The position numbers were made by a program, and so were the translations under genes. The notes below the pieces were generated by a model that did no database searches, was not told where the DNA came from, and saw only the letters and a program-made list of their open reading frames with translations. A stretch of 64,000 nt of DNA from Desulfarculales bacterium UBA696 (lineage in GTDB: Bacteria; Desulfobacterota; Syntrophobacteria; Syntrophobacterales; Syntrophobacteraceae). Positions 16,716 through 25,525 of the stretch are shown one piece after another (the first letter of the stretch is position 1; every line of letters starts with the position of its first letter). The stretch lies in contig DBMO01000072.1 of assembly GCA_002298995.1 (NCBI GenBank), forward strand, positions 310,001 to 374,000. The letters run 5' to 3'.

Positions 16716-17435
16716 TCAGATGGCTAGCTCGTCCTTGAGCTTTTTGAGGTGGCGCCTGCTAACAGGGATGATGCGGCCGGATTTGGTGGAAATCTGAGCC
16801 AGCAGGTTGTCGTTTAGCAAGATCTCGTCAATATGATCGATGTTGACGAGAAACTGCTTGTGGCATCTTATGAAATCCGTCCTGTTTTCCAGCACCTTCA
16901 GGGTAAGGGCAGTAAAGTAGCGTCCTTTTGGGGTGATTACATGAACGCCTGTCAGGTCGGATTCGACATATTCGACCTCCGCGGTCCCTACCAGCTTGAT
17001 GCGGTTGGTCAGAAGGCATGGAATCCTGGTAAGCTGGGGGATGACTCCACTTACGGGTACCGGCGAATTGCCGGTTTTTGCCCGCTTTAGGAGTTTTTGC
17101 AGGGTCTTGGCGAGCCGGTCCCTTTCGACCGGTTTGAGTAGGTAGTCCAGCGCGTTTTCCTCGAAAGCCTTTACGGCGTACTCATCGTAGGCGGTAACGA
17201 AAACAACAGTGGGCATCAGCTCTTCGTCTATCATGGCGAGGAACTCGAAACCATTTACCACCGGCATTTGAATGTCGAGGAAAAGGACGTCTGGCTTGTT
17301 GCCGCGGATCGCATCGAGGGCTTCAATTGCGTTCGCGCACTTCCCCAGGATGGCAAACCTGCCGGTTTCTAGAAGAAGCGCTTCGAGTTCTTCGCGGGCG
17401 TGTACTTCGTCGTCCACCAGCAGGGCTCTAATCAT
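16716..17435 (-). CDS. LytTR-family response regulator (LytR/BtsR-like)
   Basis: 239 residues. The receiver domain covers about 1-120, with the acidic pocket DDE near the start, the phospho-aspartate in LFLDIQMP and the lysine in YLLKPVER. The LytTR DNA-binding domain covers about 135-237 (IKLVGTAEVEYVESD, FIRCHKQFLVN, IIPVSRRHLKKLK). Such regulators bind direct repeats with about one helical turn between them. The start overlaps the end of the kinase gene by 4 bases (ATGA), so the two are co-translated. With a CstA-family transporter next door the set mirrors E. coli BtsS-BtsR-BtsT (pyruvate sensing and uptake). The signal here is inferred, not shown. Confidence 0.92.
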   Translation of the reverse strand: MIRALLVDDEVHAREELEALLLETGRFAILGKCANAIEALDAIRGNKPDVLFLDIQMPVVNGFEFLAMIDEELMPTVVFVTAYDEYAVKAFEENALDYLLKPVERDRLAKTLQKLLKRAKTGNSPVPVSGVIPQLTRIPCLLTNRIKLVGTAEVEYVESDLTGVHVITPKGRYFTALTLKVLENRTDFIRCHKQFLVNIDHIDEILLNDNLLAQISTKSGRIIPVSRRHLKKLKDELAI

Positions 17436-19111
17436 GAAGCGGGCGCACCTCCGGCGGGCACTTTCACCGTCACCCGAGTCATCTCATTTGGGATGCAGCT
17501 GACACTGGTGCCGAAGCTGTTGCCCATGAGAAACTTTATCCTCTTGTCCACGATCCTGATCCCCAAGCCGTCCTTTCCATTGTTTTCATTATATATCCCC
17601 GCATTGTCCTCGATTTCAATATAGGCGAAATCCTTGTCACGCCAGACATGGATTCGTGCCCTGCCGGGTTCGAGCATGTTGGAAATGCCGTGTTTTATTG
17701 CGTTTTCCATGAGCGGCTGAAGGGTGAAGGTGGGGAGCTTCAGGCCAAGCAGCGAAGGGTCTATGTCCATTTCAATCGTGAGTCGATCTTCGAATCGTGC
17801 CTTCTCGATCTTTAAATACGAGCTTACATGATCGAGTTCCTCTTCGAGGGTGGATAGGTTGCCGCTTCGCTTCAGGTTTTTTCTGAAAAAATTGGAAAGG
17901 TGGATGAGCAGTTCACGGGCCCGGTCCGCGTCCTGACGAATAATCGAGATGATGGTGTTCAGGGAATTGAAGAGAAAGTGAGGATTTACCTGCGCCTGGA
18001 TGAGTTTTAGCTCGGCCATTGTCAGAAGGCTTTTCTGCTGTTCGTATCCGTAGAGCAGGAGCTGGTTTGAAAGGACCGCCGCGATTCCTTCCCCAAGCGA
18101 CTTATTCATGTTGAGAAAGGGCTTGTCGCGGGTCTCGTATAACTTGATGGTCCCGATCACATCATTATCCAGGGTCAGCGGGACCACCAGAACTGAATTC
18201 AGCATGCACTCCTCGGAAAGGGTGCATGAATAGCGCTCATTTATTCCATCGGCAAAGATGACGTTATTTTCAGCAATTGCTTTCCTGGTAAGCGCCGAAG
18301 CAATGAGAGAGCCCGGTTCGTGGTGGTCCGAGCCGCAGCCGACCCAGGCCAAAACTTTTTCGGTATCGGTTATAGCTACCGCCCCCACGCCGGTTTCTTC
18401 GTGGATGATGGTTGCCATCTCGCAAGCCGTTTCGCGCCCGAAGCCCTTTGCCAGAATATTAAGAGTGCGCTCGGCGATACGGAGGGCTTTTGTGGAAAAT
18501 GTCGCCGCGGCCGATTCATAGAGATTTCTGCGGTCCCGAATCATACTCATGAAAAGGGCGGCGCCCGCTGAGCTCGTTATTATCATGGGTAGTGCGATTG
18601 CTTCCACCAATCGAAGCGCATCCTCAAAGGGTCTGGATACGGCAAGAATGATCCCCATCTGGACTGCCTCGGCAAAGATCGTCGTTAAAAAGGCGGTTGT
18701 GGGGTCGAAAATACGGGACGATTTGTTCTTCCTGGTAAGTACTAGATGAACGATCCCTCCGATTAGACCTTCAACCGTGGTGGAAAGGCCGCAGGAGAGG
18801 GCCGTGAAGCCGCCGAAAAAATAGCGGTGCAAACCTCCAGTAAACCCGACAGCAATACCGAGAACAGGGCCACCGATGATACCGGCGAGAACAGGGCCGA
18901 TTGCCCGCGTATTGGCAAGTGCGTCATGGACCGGCAGTCCCAGATAGGTCCCCATCATGGAGATCGCCGAGAAAAATAAATACAGGTAGAATTTGTTCCG
19001 GCGCCGGATCGATATGGTTGCAAGGGATTTAAATGCGGGAGATTTGCTGTAGATGTAGGCTACCACCAGGAAAACCGACATTGTCTGAAGGAGTGCAAGC
19101 AGAAGTTTCAT
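17432..19111 (-). CDS. LytS-type sensor histidine kinase
   Basis: 559 residues. The N-terminal 5TM-LYT domain (about 1-205) has several hydrophobic helices with the family pattern RAIGPVLAGIIGGP and GGLHRYFFGG. A GAF-like domain follows (about 215-350, with CGSD and CTLSEEC cysteines). The His_kinase domain contains QVNPHFLFNSLNTI with the phospho-acceptor histidine (about 382), and the ATPase domain has LQPLMENAIKHG. Its gene is joined by a 4-base overlap to the LytTR regulator. The usual ligands of this class are pyruvate or cell-wall signals; the neighbouring CstA-type carrier favours pyruvate or a similar carbon source by analogy with BtsS. Confidence 0.92.
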   Translation of the reverse strand: MKLLLALLQTMSVFLVVAYIYSKSPAFKSLATISIRRRNKFYLYLFFSAISMMGTYLGLPVHDALANTRAIGPVLAGIIGGPVLGIAVGFTGGLHRYFFGGFTALSCGLSTTVEGLIGGIVHLVLTRKNKSSRIFDPTTAFLTTIFAEAVQMGIILAVSRPFEDALRLVEAIALPMIITSSAGAALFMSMIRDRRNLYESAAATFSTKALRIAERTLNILAKGFGRETACEMATIIHEETGVGAVAITDTEKVLAWVGCGSDHHEPGSLIASALTRKAIAENNVIFADGINERYSCTLSEECMLNSVLVVPLTLDNDVIGTIKLYETRDKPFLNMNKSLGEGIAAVLSNQLLLYGYEQQKSLLTMAELKLIQAQVNPHFLFNSLNTIISIIRQDADRARELLIHLSNFFRKNLKRSGNLSTLEEELDHVSSYLKIEKARFEDRLTIEMDIDPSLLGLKLPTFTLQPLMENAIKHGISNMLEPGRARIHVWRDKDFAYIEIEDNAGIYNENNGKDGLGIRIVDKRIKFLMGNSFGTSVSCIPNEMTRVTVKVPAGGAPAS

Positions 19112-19198
19112 GGCAGCATCCAGAATAGCCGCGGACGAAGTTGCGTGATGTGGAACCTCGGGGCAGGGCAGAAAATGCCCGCCCCGAGGGAGATATGC

Positions 19199-20995
19199 CT
19201 AACGGGCAATTTCCGGGACCTCTTTTTCCATCTCGGGTGGTGTGAACTTGGCCAGACTGTACCATTTTCTGAACGCTTCAACAAATACGATTGCCATCAA
19301 CACCATCAGGGTTGCCGAAAGGGCCGCGAGCAGGTATTTTTCCGCCTTGGCGTTGTTGATGATGTTATAGTAGCCCGCCGTCATCGTTACAGGTATCATG
19401 AGGATCCCCGGAACGGCGGTAACCCACGCGTACCTGATTTTCCCCATCCTGATGATCATCGTCGTGCCGACTATCAGGGCACAGGTAGCCAGCAACTGGT
19501 TGCTCATGCCGAAAAGCGGCCAGATGGTCATGATGTCGCCTGTGTACACCAGATAGCCCCAACCGAAGGTGAAAGCGGCGCTGGTAAGCACGATGCCAGG
19601 CATCCATTTCTTTTCGCCAAGAATTGGAATTACCCTGCCAATCATTTCCTGAAGGAGGTACCTTCCCACTCGGGTACCGGTATCAACAGCGGTAAGGATG
19701 AATACAGCCTCGAACATGATTGCAAAGTGATACCAGTAACCCATGAGGCCCTTCATAAAGGGGATCGAACTGAAGATATAAGCCATGCCGACCGCCAGGG
19801 ATACCGCGCCGCCAGTCCTGCCCTGTAGTTGTTCTCCGACGCCCGCGGCCAGTTGCGGCAGGTGCATCGGCGTCATTCCCAGCTTCTGGAAAGCCGCTGG
19901 AGCAGCATTTATTGCAAAATAATCCGCGGGAACGAGAACGCAGGCCGCTATCAGGGCCATAATCGCCACAAAACCTTCGACCAGCATGGCGCCGTAACCA
20001 ACAAACAGGATGTCGCGCTCATTGTCCACCATTTTGGGGGTGGTGCCCGTCCCGATGATTGCATGAAATCCAGAGAGCGCACCGCAGGCGATTGTTATGA
20101 AAAGAAATGGAAATGCGCTGCCCGGAATTATCGGGCCGCCGCCGCCCATGAATTTGGTCATGGCTTCCATCTGAAGGTCTGGGTGGACGACAACTATCCC
20201 GAGCGCAAGGGCCCCAATCGTACCGAGTTTAAGATAAGTGGAAAGATAGTCCCGTGGGCAGAGCAACAGCCAAACCGGCAGGGCGGAGGCAACGAAGCCG
20301 TAAATAGGTATGAAAAGTTTGCAAGTCGTTTCGGAAAAGTTGAAAAGAGATGATAGTGTGGGATTTGCGGCCACGTAGGGGCCGACAAGAATGACTATTG
20401 CAAGAAGAACAACGCCAATTGCGCTGCCGCCCTTCACGTCGCCGGGCCTGATAACGTGCATCCATACACCCATAAAAAGTGCTATCGGGAGTGTGCACAC
20501 CACGGTAAATGCGCTCCAGGGGCTGTTGAACATTGCTTTGACAACGGCTATGGAAAGCCCTGCAAGTGTAAGAGTCAGAATGAACAGTACAGCAAAGCTC
20601 GCGACTATACCCGCGACCTTTCCGATTTCTGCTTCCGCGATAAGCGAAATGCTCTTGCCCTGATGCCGAACAGACGCGAACAAGATAACCATGTCGTGAA
20701 CCGCGCCAGCCACTACAGCCCCTATGATGATCCAAAGGGCGCCCGGAAGAAATCCGAACTGGGCCGCAAGAACCGGTCCCAGAAGCGGGCCCGCGGCTGC
20801 AATTGCCGCGAAGTGGTGGCCAAATATGACATACTTGTTTGTAGGATGATAATCGTGGCCGTCTTCCAACGTGTGCGCAGGGGTAGGCCGCTGGGGATTT
20901 AGACCAAGGACCTTTGTCGCGATGAACAGGCCGTAAAAACGGTAGGCCAGCGCGAAAATACACAGTGAGACAAATACAAGGGTTAGTGCATTCAT
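19199..20995 (-). CDS. cstA: CstA-family carbon-starvation/pyruvate transporter
   Basis: 598 residues from the ATG at 20995, chosen for AAAGGAG 6 bases before it and because the protein then begins MNALTLVFVSLCIFALAYRFYG; an ATG at 21097 would add 34 unrelated residues. About 15 or more hydrophobic segments are seen. Family motifs are GHHFAAIAAAGPLLGPVLAAQ (about residue 63) and GFHAIIGTGTTPKM. Members CstA and BtsT carry pyruvate, possibly by proton symport, and CstA has also been linked to peptide uptake. It is shorter than the E. coli proteins (about 700). It lies 87 bases upstream of lytS on the same strand, so one transcript may cover all three. Confidence 0.93.
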   Translation of the reverse strand: MNALTLVFVSLCIFALAYRFYGLFIATKVLGLNPQRPTPAHTLEDGHDYHPTNKYVIFGHHFAAIAAAGPLLGPVLAAQFGFLPGALWIIIGAVVAGAVHDMVILFASVRHQGKSISLIAEAEIGKVAGIVASFAVLFILTLTLAGLSIAVVKAMFNSPWSAFTVVCTLPIALFMGVWMHVIRPGDVKGGSAIGVVLLAIVILVGPYVAANPTLSSLFNFSETTCKLFIPIYGFVASALPVWLLLCPRDYLSTYLKLGTIGALALGIVVVHPDLQMEAMTKFMGGGGPIIPGSAFPFLFITIACGALSGFHAIIGTGTTPKMVDNERDILFVGYGAMLVEGFVAIMALIAACVLVPADYFAINAAPAAFQKLGMTPMHLPQLAAGVGEQLQGRTGGAVSLAVGMAYIFSSIPFMKGLMGYWYHFAIMFEAVFILTAVDTGTRVGRYLLQEMIGRVIPILGEKKWMPGIVLTSAAFTFGWGYLVYTGDIMTIWPLFGMSNQLLATCALIVGTTMIIRMGKIRYAWVTAVPGILMIPVTMTAGYYNIINNAKAEKYLLAALSATLMVLMAIVFVEAFRKWYSLAKFTPPEMEKEVPEIAR

Positions 20996-21107
20996 CCGAT
21001 CTCCTTTCCGTTGTGGGTTTCGCGTTGCATCCCGCGCGAGCGGGGCGGTATCCACTCTAGATTTACCGCGGCCACGATATCGTTCAACAGCGCGCAATGT
21101 GACCGGT

Positions 21108-21148
21108 CTTATAAGTTTTTATTCGGTCATTCTAGGTGTTTGAGCGGT
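21108..21148 (-). promoter_or_regulatory. Candidate LytTR/BtsR-type site and -10 upstream of cstA
   Basis: On the minus strand ACCGCTCA (21148-21141) is followed after 13 bases by ACCGAATA (21127-21120). The first copy fits the published E. coli BtsR (YehT) half-site ACC(G/A)CT(C/T)A exactly; the second keeps ACCG and the final A. The 13-base linker is also the one known for that regulator. TATAAG (21113-21108), a fair -10, lies 6 bases further on. The repeat would thus overlap the -35 region, closer to the promoter than in E. coli. No second copy upstream was seen. Confidence 0.45.
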
Positions 21149-21474
21149 TTTTAACTTTTTGCCGCATCTTGATCAAGCTGAGATTTGCTGTGGAGATCAC
21201 AGGTGAGGTGCTGCGCCGTGGCGCTGGTCCGGGGCGAAACCGGCAGATGCATTTGGGCAGGTATTAGTGTCTCTGGATAAAGAAAGTGGGGCCAAGACGT
21301 TGTGCCGCCAAAGAGCAAAATTTATATTCGGGAATCCAAATTACGACACTGATTATCAATCCTATAAACGGGAGCGCGGAGCGGGCGGGGTAGGGGGAGG
21401 GCATTTCGGCTCGCCTTTATCATAACAAGCCTTTACCAGCGGAGAACGCGCAATTATACAAATGCTTGCATGTC
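21149..21474. other. Intergenic region between cstA and the DegT gene, no gene seen
   Basis: About 325 bases downstream of the DegT/DnrJ gene and upstream of the cstA control region. It holds a G-rich run near 21370-21400 but no clear terminator, RNA gene or coding frame. Confidence 0.4.
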
Positions 21475-22647
21475 TTAATTGTTTTTCAAAACCGCTGCTA
21501 TCCATTCCTGGTCCTCATTCTCTAAATACGGATGCATCGGCAGGCTGAAAATTCGTCGCGAACAGCCTTCCGAAACCGGAAGATCGCCCTCACGGTATCC
21601 GAGATCCGCGAGCGCTCTCTGGAGATGGACGGGTTTGGGGTAGTAGATGACGGTGGGTATTCCTTCTTCTTTTAATCTTTCCTGGAGGTCGGAACGCTCA
21701 ATGCCATCCCTGGCAAGAACCGAGTATTGAGCCCACGATGAGAAATAGCCCTCTGGAATGGTGGGGCAAATAACGGGCGATGAGGCGTCTCCGAGAAGCT
21801 GTCGGTAATACCCAGCCCTTTGCTGGCGGAGTTCAAGCTCTTCAGGAAAAAGTTCGAGCTTAGCCAGAAGGACCGCTGCCTGCATGGTATCCAGGCGGCC
21901 GTTTATTCCGATTCTGATGTTTTCGTACCTGTCAGCCCCCTGTCCATGGATACTGAGCGAGCGCATCCTGACGGCAAGTTCATCGTCATTCGTAAAGCAC
22001 ATTCCGGCATCGCCATAAGCGCCGAGCGGCTTAGCGGGGAAAAAGGAAGTGCATCCGCAATCGGCAAGCGAGCAGGCTTTACGCCCGAAATACTCCGAGC
22101 CGAAGGACTGTGCCGCATCCTCGATTACAAAAAGCCCCGATTCCTTGGCCATGCTCATTATGGGGGAATAATCGGCCGGCAGCCCGAAAAGATCGACGGC
22201 AATAATGCCTCGCAGCCTCAATTTGCGTTGAAGGATTGTTTGCGGAACAACAAAAGGACCGCCGCGGCCGGCGCCCTTTGCGAAACAATCAATAATGGAA
22301 GCCACCGAGGCGGGATCGATATTGAAAGTCACCGGGTCGATATCGGCGAAAACCGGAACCGCGCCGAGAAACGCGATGGCTTCGGCCGGCGCTATAAAGG
22401 TGAATGGGGTGGTGATTACGGCATCTCCGGGTCCGATGCCATGCGCCATAAGGGAAAGCAGAAGGGCGTCAGTTCCCGACGAGCAGGCAATCGCGTGTTT
22501 GGTACCCGCAAAAATAGCAAGCCGTGCCTCCAGTTCGGCGATTTCAGGCCCCATTATATATTGACCATGGTCCAGAACCGCTTTCAAGCGGGTCTCGATA
22601 TCATCCCTGATCCTTTTCTGCTGCGCTGCCAGATCGATAAACCTCAT
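21475..22647 (-). CDS. DegT/DnrJ/EryC1/StrS-family sugar aminotransferase
   Basis: 390 residues. This PLP-dependent family transfers an amino group to keto-sugars used in glycans. Seen are the N-terminal DLAAQQKRI and QYIMGPEIAELE, CSSGTDALLL (about residue 56), the cofactor aspartate in VIEDAAQSFGSEY, and the Schiff-base lysine in SFFPAKPLGAYGDAG. The C-terminal SSWAQYSVL and IPTVIYYPKPVHLQ segments match WbpE/WlbE-like enzymes acting on UDP-3-keto sugars. GGAGG lies about 12 bases before the ATG. No glycosyltransferase or nucleotide-sugar gene is near, so the substrate is open. It could share a transcript with secG, but a terminator separates them. Confidence 0.9.
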   Translation of the reverse strand: MRFIDLAAQQKRIRDDIETRLKAVLDHGQYIMGPEIAELEARLAIFAGTKHAIACSSGTDALLLSLMAHGIGPGDAVITTPFTFIAPAEAIAFLGAVPVFADIDPVTFNIDPASVASIIDCFAKGAGRGGPFVVPQTILQRKLRLRGIIAVDLFGLPADYSPIMSMAKESGLFVIEDAAQSFGSEYFGRKACSLADCGCTSFFPAKPLGAYGDAGMCFTNDDELAVRMRSLSIHGQGADRYENIRIGINGRLDTMQAAVLLAKLELFPEELELRQQRAGYYRQLLGDASSPVICPTIPEGYFSSWAQYSVLARDGIERSDLQERLKEEGIPTVIYYPKPVHLQRALADLGYREGDLPVSEGCSRRIFSLPMHPYLENEDQEWIAAVLKNN

Positions 22648-22787
22648 CAGGTGGGTCTTCCTCCGCGAGAATGTTAAGAAAGTGAATCAATTAAACAAGC
22701 GAATAGTGGATTCCGGAGGGCCATAATAATAGCCCGGCGGCCCTCTGTCAGCTCTAATCTCACAATTGGGAGCAAAGTCGAACGAGG

Positions 22788-22835
22788 CCAAAAGAAAGGC
22801 CGGAAAGAAGCGGCTGTTTCACTCTCTTTCCGGCC
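22788..22835 (-). terminator. Rho-independent terminator after secG
   Basis: A perfect 10-bp stem, CTTTCCGGCC (22826-22835) with 22798-22807, has an 18-base loop. In minus-strand direction it is followed by TTTCTTTTGG. It lies 35 bases past the secG stop and closes the gap-pgk-tpiA-secG operon. Confidence 0.82.
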
Positions 22836-22869
22836 GTATTTCTGAATCCGGGATATTCCTGGATAAGAT

Positions 22870-23355
22870 CTACTTTTTGGCTGGGGCTTTCTCCTGGGTC
22901 TTTTGCTGCTGATCCGCCGGTGCTGGATTTTTCGCAGCTCCCTGGTCCTGAGACTTTGCCGGTTCCTGTTTTTGGGGCTGAGGCGCAGCATTTTGCTGTG
23001 ATTGCGAGGATTGCTCCTGAGCCGGCGCCGCACTTTGCGGCTGCACCGGTCGAGCTTCGGGCAGGAGCGGAGGCGGCTCGGTCTGGGATTGCTCGGCAGG
23101 CATATCCTGCATCACAGACCGGTTGCTGGGCACCCCGGGCCTGTACGAAAGAAGCAGGCAGGTTATCATGAAGACAACTGCCGCGCCTGTAGTAAGCTTG
23201 CTCATGAAGCTCGTCCCACCCGATCCGCCGAAAAGGGTCTGGGAGGCACCGCCGAAGGCCGCGCCCATCTCAGCCCCTTTGCCCGTTTGGAGCAAAACGA
23301 TCGCGATCAGCGCAATCGAGGCTATTACATGGATTAAAACGATGAAAAAGTTCAT
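22870..23355 (-). CDS. secG: Preprotein translocase subunit SecG with a long Q/P/A-rich tail
   Basis: 161 residues. SecG supports SecYE during protein export. The first 75 residues are the full family: TM1 (FIVLIHVIASIALIAIVLLQ), the conserved GKGAEMGAAFGGASQTLFG loop, and TM2 (LTTGAAVVFMITCLLLSY). The remaining 85 or so residues form a low-complexity tail rich in Gln, Pro, Ala and Lys (for example QSSQSQQNAAPQPQKQEPAK), absent from the E. coli protein (110 residues). The tail would lie on the periplasmic side by the usual topology. The gene is last in gap-pgk-tpiA-secG, starting 16 bases after tpiA; tpiA-secG linkage is common. Confidence 0.93.
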   Translation of the reverse strand: MNFFIVLIHVIASIALIAIVLLQTGKGAEMGAAFGGASQTLFGGSGGTSFMSKLTTGAAVVFMITCLLLSYRPGVPSNRSVMQDMPAEQSQTEPPPLLPEARPVQPQSAAPAQEQSSQSQQNAAPQPQKQEPAKSQDQGAAKNPAPADQQQKTQEKAPAKK

Positions 23356-23371
23356 TTTTAGGGTTCTTCTC

Positions 23372-24136
23372 CTAACTCTTAAATTGAACTATGCGCCTGA
23401 ATGAGGCGACTTCAAGACTCGCGCCGCCGACCAGCATTCCATCGAGGTCGGCTTCGGCCATCAGCGCATCCACATTATCGGGCTTAACCGATCCTCCATA
23501 CAGTATTCTGACCCGGTTTGCAACCTCTTTATTGAAGAGAGACTCTAGCCGAGTACGAATAAAGGCATGAACCTCCTGCGCCTGTGCCGGCGTTGCGGTC
23601 CGGCCGGTGCCGATAGCCCAGACCGGCTCGTAGGCCAAAACAACTTTCTCCGCCAGGGCTGAATCGAGTCCTTCCAGGGCCTTGTCCACCTGTTTCGCGA
23701 CTATATCGGAGGTCCGACCTGCGTCTCGCTCCACCAGCAGTTCACCCACACACACAATAGGCAGCATCCCGTGCGCGAATACCGCAGCAGTCTTTGCGCG
23801 GATCATCTCGTCGGTTTCACCGAATATATGCCGGCGTTCAGAGTGACCCACCAGTACGTATCGGCAGCCAAGATCCTTTAGCATAACCGTTGAAATCTCT
23901 CCGGTGAAGGCCCCTTTTACCTCCCAGTGGCAATTCTGCGCCGAGGCTGAATAGCCTTCGAGTTTGAGCGCACGGCTCACCGCGTCCATTGCCGTGAATG
24001 GGGGCGCAATGACCGCTTCCCTGTCGGTCAGCGGGCCGATTTGTTCCTGGAGATCTGCCGCAAAGGATGCTGCTTCAGCAATGGTTTTGTGCATCTTCCA
24101 ATTGGCGGCAAGTATCGGTTTTCGAAGTGGGTTCAT
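23372..24136 (-). CDS. tpiA: Triosephosphate isomerase
   Basis: 254 residues, normal length. It interconverts dihydroxyacetone phosphate and glyceraldehyde 3-phosphate. ANWKMHKT holds the substrate lysine (about residue 13), GHSERR the electrophilic histidine (about 99), and VLAYEPVWAIGTG the catalytic glutamate (about 171), followed by the closing loop and the phosphate-binding YGGSVKPDN. AAGGA precedes the ATG. It lies 20 bases after pgk in the same minus-strand operon. Confidence 0.97.
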   Translation of the reverse strand: MNPLRKPILAANWKMHKTIAEAASFAADLQEQIGPLTDREAVIAPPFTAMDAVSRALKLEGYSASAQNCHWEVKGAFTGEISTVMLKDLGCRYVLVGHSERRHIFGETDEMIRAKTAAVFAHGMLPIVCVGELLVERDAGRTSDIVAKQVDKALEGLDSALAEKVVLAYEPVWAIGTGRTATPAQAQEVHAFIRTRLESLFNKEVANRVRILYGGSVKPDNVDALMAEADLDGMLVGGASLEVASFRRIVQFKS

Positions 24137-24156
24137 AAATATTCCTTTCGGCTGGG

Positions 24157-25344
24157 TTACTTGCCGCAGTTTTCGAGGGCGACGATTCCGGGGAGTTTTA
24201 TTCCCTCCATCATTTCCAGAAAAGCCCCGCCGCCGGTTGATACATAGCTCACCTTGTCTTCCATGCCGGCCTTCTTTACCGCCGCGGCGGAATCCCCACC
24301 ACCAACCACTGTAAGTGCATCCAGTGTAGCGAGAAACTCGGCCACCGCAAAGGTCCCCATGTAGAAGGGCGGCTTTTCGAATACTCCCATGGGACCATTC
24401 CAGACAACTGTTTTGCAGTTCTTCAGAACAGACTCGAAAACCTGGATGGTCTGAGAGCCTATGTCGAGGATCTGCGTATCATCGGGTACCTTGTCTATTG
24501 AGACCTGTCGAACGTCCCCGCAACTGTCCGCGCTAACGGAGACGACAACGTCAACCGGCAAGAAGATCTTAACTCCTCTTTTGTTTGCAGCCTCAATGAG
24601 TTTGGCCGCCGTCCCGAGGTAATCATCCTCGACAAGGGATTTCCCGACAGGCTTTCCTTGCGCTTTCAGGAAAGTGTTAGCCATGGCACCGCCGATCAAC
24701 AGGAAATCGGCCTTCTCAAGAAGATGTTCGAGAAGGGCTATTTTTGTCGATATCTTTGCGCCGCCAATGATAACCGCGAGCGGCCTTTGCGGATTTTCGA
24801 GCCCTTTGTGGAAATACTCAACCTCTTTTTGCAGCTGATAGCCAGCTGCGCAAAGCGAGATAAAGTGTGTAATCCCCTCGACAGATGCGTGCGCGCGATG
24901 CGAGACCGCAAAGGCGTCGTTTACATAAACATCGGAAAGAGAGGCAAGTTTACTGGAAAATTCAGAATCGTTTTTCTCCTCTTCCGGATGGAATCGAAGG
25001 TTTTCGAGCATGAGTATCCCGCCCTCGGGAAGAGATGATGCCACCTTCTCGACCTCCGGACCGATGCAGTCCGGAGCAAGTGGGACCGGAAGCGAGAGCA
25101 GATTGGAAAGGTAGTCCGCGACCGGTTTTAGTGAAAACTCGGGGGCCGGCTTTCCCTTCGGCCTTCCGAGATGTGAGGCCAGAACCAGCTTTGCGCCTGA
25201 ATCGAGCACCTTCCGGATGCTTGGCAAAACGGCTCGGATACGCAGGTCATCGGTGATTCGCCCATCCTTGTCAAAAGGCACGTTGAAATCAACCCTCATG
25301 AAAACGCGCTTTCCTTTCAGATCCACATCATCGAGCGTCTTCAT
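24157..25344 (-). CDS. pgk: Phosphoglycerate kinase
   Basis: 395 residues, normal length. It transfers phosphate between 1,3-bisphosphoglycerate and ADP. The N-terminal MRVDFNVP signature (about residue 16), the basic patch with SHLGRPKG, and the C-terminal nucleotide domain with GGAKISTKI, WNGPMGVFE and GGGDSAAAVKKAG are all present. GGAGACGATGAGGA precedes the ATG. It follows gap by 181 bases, which hold only a short GC-rich inverted repeat (25482-25498), and leads tpiA by 20 bases. With PEPCK further on, the operon can serve glycolysis or gluconeogenesis. Confidence 0.97.
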   Translation of the reverse strand: MKTLDDVDLKGKRVFMRVDFNVPFDKDGRITDDLRIRAVLPSIRKVLDSGAKLVLASHLGRPKGKPAPEFSLKPVADYLSNLLSLPVPLAPDCIGPEVEKVASSLPEGGILMLENLRFHPEEEKNDSEFSSKLASLSDVYVNDAFAVSHRAHASVEGITHFISLCAAGYQLQKEVEYFHKGLENPQRPLAVIIGGAKISTKIALLEHLLEKADFLLIGGAMANTFLKAQGKPVGKSLVEDDYLGTAAKLIEAANKRGVKIFLPVDVVVSVSADSCGDVRQVSIDKVPDDTQILDIGSQTIQVFESVLKNCKTVVWNGPMGVFEKPPFYMGTFAVAEFLATLDALTVVGGGDSAAAVKKAGMEDKVSYVSTGGGAFLEMMEGIKLPGIVALENCGK

Positions 25345-25525
25345 TCCTCATCGTCTCCTTAACTAAACAGGTGCATTTGGCCCCACCTGGAGCATCCAAA
25401 AAGTCAGTCAAGACAGTTCCGGATTGCGCCCATTGCAAATCTAAGCGATCATCAACCATCAGCCTCACCGTCGGCGCTTTACCCGCCACGCCGGCGGGAG
25501 ACCAAGAGGTTTTCTAGGCCGTGCA

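Noticed and set aside
19145..19828. 227-codon plus-strand frame opposite cstA
   Set aside because: No motif or ribosome site; it mirrors the conserved CstA sequence.
25482..25498. GC-rich inverted repeat between gap and pgk as a terminator
   Set aside because: CCCGCC/GGCGGG can pair but no T-tract follows on the minus strand, and the genes form a typical operon.
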